Program-made: the position numbers and the translations under genes
Assembly (NCBI RefSeq): GCF_000321225.1
Contig: NW_004450459.1
Span: 2,659,027 to 2,723,026 of the forward strand
Reading direction: 5' to 3'
Length of the DNA: 64,000 nucleotides
Source of the DNA: Odobenus rosmarus divergens
Taxonomy: Eukaryota > Chordata > Mammalia > Carnivora > Odobenidae
The notes under the pieces: model-generated
What the model was told of the DNA's origin: nothing
Database searches by the model: none
The model's input: only the letters and a program-made list of their open reading frames with translations
In this document: positions 62,401 to 64,000 of the stretch, one piece after another
Layout of the letters: each line of letters starts with the position of its first letter
Numbering within the stretch: position 1 is the stretch's first letter

Positions 62401-62855
62401 CCATGTACTCAACACGAATGCATCTATTTCATGGTTTATACTCAAAGGCATATAATGTCAAATTGAAATTATGCCGATATTAAAAAACGATTTCCTTCTT
62501 TAATACTTTTAGAGCATGGTTATTCAACCTTAGCAATACTGATATTTTGGGCCAGATAATACTCTGTTGTGGTGGGGGCAGTCTTGTGACTTGTAGGATG
62601 TGTAACAGCATCCCCAGCCTTCACCCACTAGATGCCAGTAGCAGCCCCCAGCCCTCCACAGATTGGCAACCACTATTTTAGAGGATTACATTAGAATTAA
62701 TTTAATTTCAGAGTATTTTACAGTATTACTTGAATGAGCTATACGTTTACCTTCTTCATCTTCTTCTCCCTCTTCGTCCTCTTCTTCCTCTTCCTCTTCA
62801 CTACTTCCAGCATCTTGGTCTGTGTTCGAGTCACTATCTCCCTCATCAAGAATTT
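44542..62855 (-). CDS. CWC22: CWC22 spliceosome-associated protein, 3' half (9 exons)
   Basis: Joined minus-strand exons: 62855-62751, 61450-61369, 57573-57513, 54064-53987, 53328-53176, 51727-51600, 49836-49735, 49639-49419, 45128-44542 (1517 coding bases, about 505 codons with stop). Every junction is GT-AG and phases join without a break. The order is acidic linker, MA3 domain, Ser/Asp/Glu-rich stretch, Arg/Ser-rich tail, which is the C-terminal architecture of CWC22. The human protein is about 908 residues as I recall, so roughly the first 400 (including MIF4G) lie beyond 64,000. Known role: a nuclear spliceosome component that binds EIF4A3 and delivers it for exon-junction-complex deposition; required for pre-mRNA splicing. 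The MA3 residues match my memory of the human protein almost exactly, so identity is very secure. No frameshift or internal stop is seen. Its promoter is not in the window. Confidence 0.97.
45564..45768 (+). mobile_element. CanSINE antisense to CWC22, near last exon
   Basis: 'ggggcgcctgggtggctcag' to 'aaataaaaaaatcttaaaaa'. Flanks carry 'aaaacaatagttctg' and 'aaaacaatagttttg'. Its end lies 436 bases upstream (in transcript sense) of the last CWC22 exon. Confidence 0.95.
46900..48050 (+). repeat. Old L1 (L1M) 3' UTR in CWC22 intron
   Basis: 'gggacattctaaaaaataag', 'gatcctggaataggaaaaag', 'ttccaatgttaatttcctgg' and 'ctgtactatctgcaacttta' are L1M 3'-UTR text, antisense to CWC22. Confidence 0.7.
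48200..49090 (+). repeat. Old L1 3' end in CWC22 intron
   Basis: 'aaaatacccaaatggccaat', 'gtgctcaacttcattagtga', 'aaaactacacagccataaga' and 'tggatgtgttctcttcatga' follow L1 ORF2-end and UTR order. Highly decayed. Confidence 0.75.
49419..49639 (-). CDS. CWC22: CWC22 exon: Ser/Asp/Glu-rich segment
   Basis: 221 bases with acceptor ...aattag and donor gtatgg. It completes Thr and begins [20 protein letters not shown], then runs into a long Ser/Asp/Glu low-complexity tract ending SSASG (the Gly is read through the donor; spliced, it becomes Ala). Such acidic serine tracts are typical CK2 targets. The TCX/GAX codon bias leaves other frames open on both strands here; these are shadows, not genes. 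Confidence 0.95.
49735..49836 (-). CDS. CWC22: CWC22 exon: conserved segment after MA3
   Basis: 102 bases with acceptor ...ttttag and donor gtaagg. It completes a Glu codon, then encodes [20 protein letters not shown] and [13 protein letters not shown], leaving two bases of a Thr codon. Only 95 bases of intron separate it from the next exon, much the shortest intron seen in this gene. Confidence 0.95.
50051..50264 (-). mobile_element. CanSINE in CWC22 intron, sense to the gene
   Basis: 'aagaaaagatttatttattt' to 'gagccacccaggcatcc'. Weak flanking match 'acagaggttttt' and 'acagaagttttt'. Confidence 0.92.
50377..50441. repeat. (GT)n(AT)n(AC)n microsatellite, palindromic
   Basis: Runs of gt, then at, then ac. 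Bases 50,382-50,419 are a perfect 38-base inverted repeat centred at 50,400/50,401. Confidence 0.95.
50442..51110 (+). repeat. L2 element fragment
   Basis: 'gcatggcactgggggatggg', 'gagggaggagataaacctgg' and purine-rich L2 3'-body text. Antisense to CWC22. Confidence 0.55.
51600..51727 (-). CDS. CWC22: CWC22 exon: end of MA3 region
   Basis: 128 bases with acceptor ...tttcag and donor gtaagt. It begins [20 protein letters not shown] and ends [11 protein letters not shown] plus two bases of a Glu codon. The charged end leads to the last conserved globular segment. Confidence 0.95.
51728..53175 (-). other. CWC22: CWC22 intron (1,448 bases)
   Basis: AT-rich. An L2-like terminus ('ttgaaagcagagatcatata', 'actgagcacatagctggtaa') lies at about 52,585-52,700. 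Nothing else is recognised. Confidence 0.85.
53176..53328 (-). CDS. CWC22: CWC22 exon: MA3 domain, C-terminal helices
   Basis: 153 bases, 51 codons, phase 0. The acceptor reads ...attag and the donor gtaagt. It starts [20 protein letters not shown] and ends near [11 protein letters not shown]. It completes most of the MA3 helical repeat. Confidence 0.96.
53329..53986 (-). other. CWC22: CWC22 intron (658 bases)
   Basis: No repeat recognised. A plus-strand frame at 53,710-53,973 is chance. Confidence 0.85.
53987..54064 (-). CDS. CWC22: CWC22 exon: MA3 domain
   Basis: 78 bases, exactly 26 codons, phase 0 at both ends. Acceptor ...aaatag, donor gtgagt. It encodes [20 protein letters not shown] then FGLLAG. 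It lies between a 3.4-kb upstream intron and a 658-base downstream intron. Confidence 0.95.
55365..55562 (+). repeat. DNA-transposon-type repeat with inverted ends
   Basis: It starts 'gaactgtgctgtctagcatg', contains 'agccacatgtgactagtggc' and closes 'attggttgcgctgttctgg', whose reverse complement resembles the start. Same family as 536-830. Confidence 0.6.
56405..56625 (+). repeat. hAT-type DNA transposon remnant
   Basis: 'ggccagacagtaaatatttt', 'aggctttaaggctataagat', 'gggcatggctgtattccaat' and 'gggccacagtctgccaatcc' match a common Charlie-group MITE, with matching ends around 'ttggtaaac' and 'tctgccaat'. Confidence 0.7.
57513..57573 (-). CDS. CWC22: CWC22 exon: MA3 domain
   Basis: 61 bases with acceptor ...ctacag and donor gtaagt. 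It completes the Ser codon and encodes [20 protein letters not shown], ending in phase 0. This short helical-pair exon belongs to the MA3 domain. Confidence 0.95.
57574..61368 (-). other. CWC22: CWC22 intron (3,795 bases)
   Basis: A short L1 fragment lies at about 57,750-57,890 ('caacatggatgaactctgat', 'tatagtttgattccatttat'). A possible old reverse L1 lies at about 59,390-59,780, and a tandem repeat at 59,782. The rest is unremarkable. Confidence 0.85.
59782..59846. repeat. 25-bp tandem repeat, 2.6 copies
   Basis: 'aaagagcatatcaatttaaa...' is repeated at 59,807 and, partially, at 59,832, with one to two differences per copy. Confidence 0.9.
61369..61450 (-). CDS. CWC22: CWC22 exon: start of MA3 domain
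   Basis: 82 bases with acceptor ...ctttcag and donor gtaaga. It completes the Gly codon left by the previous exon and then encodes [18 protein letters not shown] followed by TIYLAIQS, ending in two bases of a Ser codon. This is the first helix region of the MA3 domain, a HEAT-like fold shared with eIF4G and PDCD4. Confidence 0.95.
61451..62750 (-). other. CWC22: CWC22 intron (1,300 bases)
   Basis: Contains one hAT-type remnant near its 5' end (in transcript sense). No other feature. Confidence 0.88.
62510..62690 (+). repeat. hAT-type (MER5-group-like) MITE
   Basis: 'tgatattttgggccagataa', 'tgtgtaacagcatccccagc', 'cactagatgccagtagcagc' and 'tggcaaccactattttagag' match a frequent mammalian hAT MITE. 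Confidence 0.65.
62751..62855 (-). CDS. CWC22: CWC22 exon: acidic linker between MIF4G and MA3
   Basis: 105 bases. The acceptor reads ...tctgatag before the exon and the donor is gtaaac. It enters with two bases completing a split codon and leaves with one base of a Gly codon. It encodes [18 protein letters not shown], then a run of seven Glu and further Asp/Glu/Gly residues. This is the low-complexity acidic linker that separates the two helical domains of CWC22. It is the most upstream exon I can place in the window. Confidence 0.93.
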
Positions 62856-64000
62856 CTATCAGAACAAAGTACGGGAAAATATTAATGAGCAAGTGATACA
62901 CATGAATCTCATTCTGAGAAGATAATTCTCAGTTCACCAAAATCCATAGTGGCTACAGTTTATCACCAACGAAGTGAGCACAGGGGTCTCATGTTATTGC
63001 CTAGGTGGTGAGAGAGCCATACATATCATTCTTCTGCCAAGTAGAAAATGGTCATAAAATAAAGAAAGGATGAGAAGAACAACAACAAAAAAGTAGATGA
63101 AGGTTTTCCAAAAGAGCAAGAGCACCAGAAAAACAAATTATGAATGGAAACTAGTATACTGGAATCAAAATATTATTAGTTCAGCATCAGAAAGGATACA
63201 GTCTATTATACAAAGCTAAGGGTAGATATAGAAAATAAGAATTTAGGCTATGAAAGACAAAGAAGGGAGAAAAAAGAATTGCATAATTTAGTGTTTACTT
63301 TAAATAAACAGTAATGAGATTTTTATTCTAATGTATACCTATTGAATAGAACATTACAATTAATCTCAAGACTTTCCACATGTAAACAGAAACAGAAGTT
63401 TAAAAGCCTTTTAAAAAATTGGTAAGATGAACACTTCACTGGAAAATCACTTCTTAAAATACAACTTACATCTAGAACTGGATGACAACAGCAATGTAAA
63501 TAAGAGACTACATAAAGCTAGTCATCATATTAATAGTTAACAAGTGAAAAAAAACTAAAGTTATATTTCGCCCAATGGTGTGTGCTCTGTTGATCTGATT
63601 AAAGATTTTACAAACCTGGCTAACACTCCACTTTTGCATTTCTTCTAAAATCAGAGTTTTTAAGATAAAGTTTTAGGGGGGCGCCTGGGTGGCTCAGTCG
63701 TTAAGTGTCTGCCTTCGGCTCAGGTCCTGGGATCAAGCCCTGCATCAGGCTCCCTGCTCAGCAGGAAGCTTGCTTCTCCCTCTCCCACTCCCCATTTGTG
63801 TTCCCTCTCTCGCTGTGTCTCTGTCAGATAAAATAAAATCTTAAAAAAAAAAAAAAAGATAAAGTTTTAGGGTGAACTTACTTTTAGGGAAATTCTAATT
63901 TCTTATATTTAACTGAGCACTATAAATCAGGAGCCACATATAATATTTAATGCTAGCAGAAAACTTCATACTGTGAAAAATAAATTTTTATTAAAACGAA
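62856..64000 (-). other. CWC22: CWC22 intron, upstream side open
   Basis: No further CWC22 exon is visible up to the edge. Contains a CanSINE. Confidence 0.75.
63679..63855 (+). mobile_element. CanSINE, forward, with 14-base internal deletion
   Basis: Perfect 17-base duplication 'aagataaagttttaggg' (63,662-63,678 and 63,856-63,872). In the head, 'caggtcctgggatcaag' lacks the usual 'catgatcccaggg' part. Antisense to CWC22. Confidence 0.97.

Overview
The window looks like nuclear DNA of a carnivoran mammal. It holds at least twenty copies of the tRNA-Lys-derived CanSINE (core 'gcgcctgggtggctca', a tRNA-like 5' part, a CT-rich body and an AATAAA-rich tail), most with target-site duplications. 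The body wording ('gggctccctgctcagc', 'ctcccactccccctgcttgt') fits arctoid carnivores (bears, mustelids, seals) better than the canid or felid forms as I remember them. That finer placement is inference. The DNA is AT-rich with no CpG island.

Right part (about 44,290-64,000, minus strand): the 3' half of one protein-coding gene, CWC22, the spliceosome factor that brings EIF4A3 to introns for exon-junction-complex assembly. Nine coding exons were placed with GT-AG boundaries and continuous reading phase, giving about 505 codons: acidic linker, MA3 domain, Ser/Asp/Glu-rich segment and Arg/Ser-rich tail with stop. The 5' exons (N-terminus, MIF4G domain) and the promoter lie beyond 64,000. A likely polyadenylation signal is at 44,305-44,310.

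Left part (1-44,290): intergenic, downstream of CWC22. I find no credible gene here; the longest open frames are antisense to repeats or chance frames. The region is layered with repeats: CanSINEs (one nested in another, one cluster of three in 0.8 kb), L1 fragments of several ages, L2 and MIR remnants, MLT1-type LTR remnants, and a Tigger-like DNA transposon. In the human genome the neighbour on this side is ZNF385B, but nothing here shows that gene.

Notable structures are a head-to-head chimeric L1 insertion inside one 16-bp duplication, a perfect 56-bp tandem duplication at a SINE boundary, a 38-bp palindromic dinucleotide tract in a CWC22 intron, and an antisense CanSINE 436 bp from the last CWC22 exon. 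I see no CRISPR array, operon, phage or other undescribed multi-gene system.
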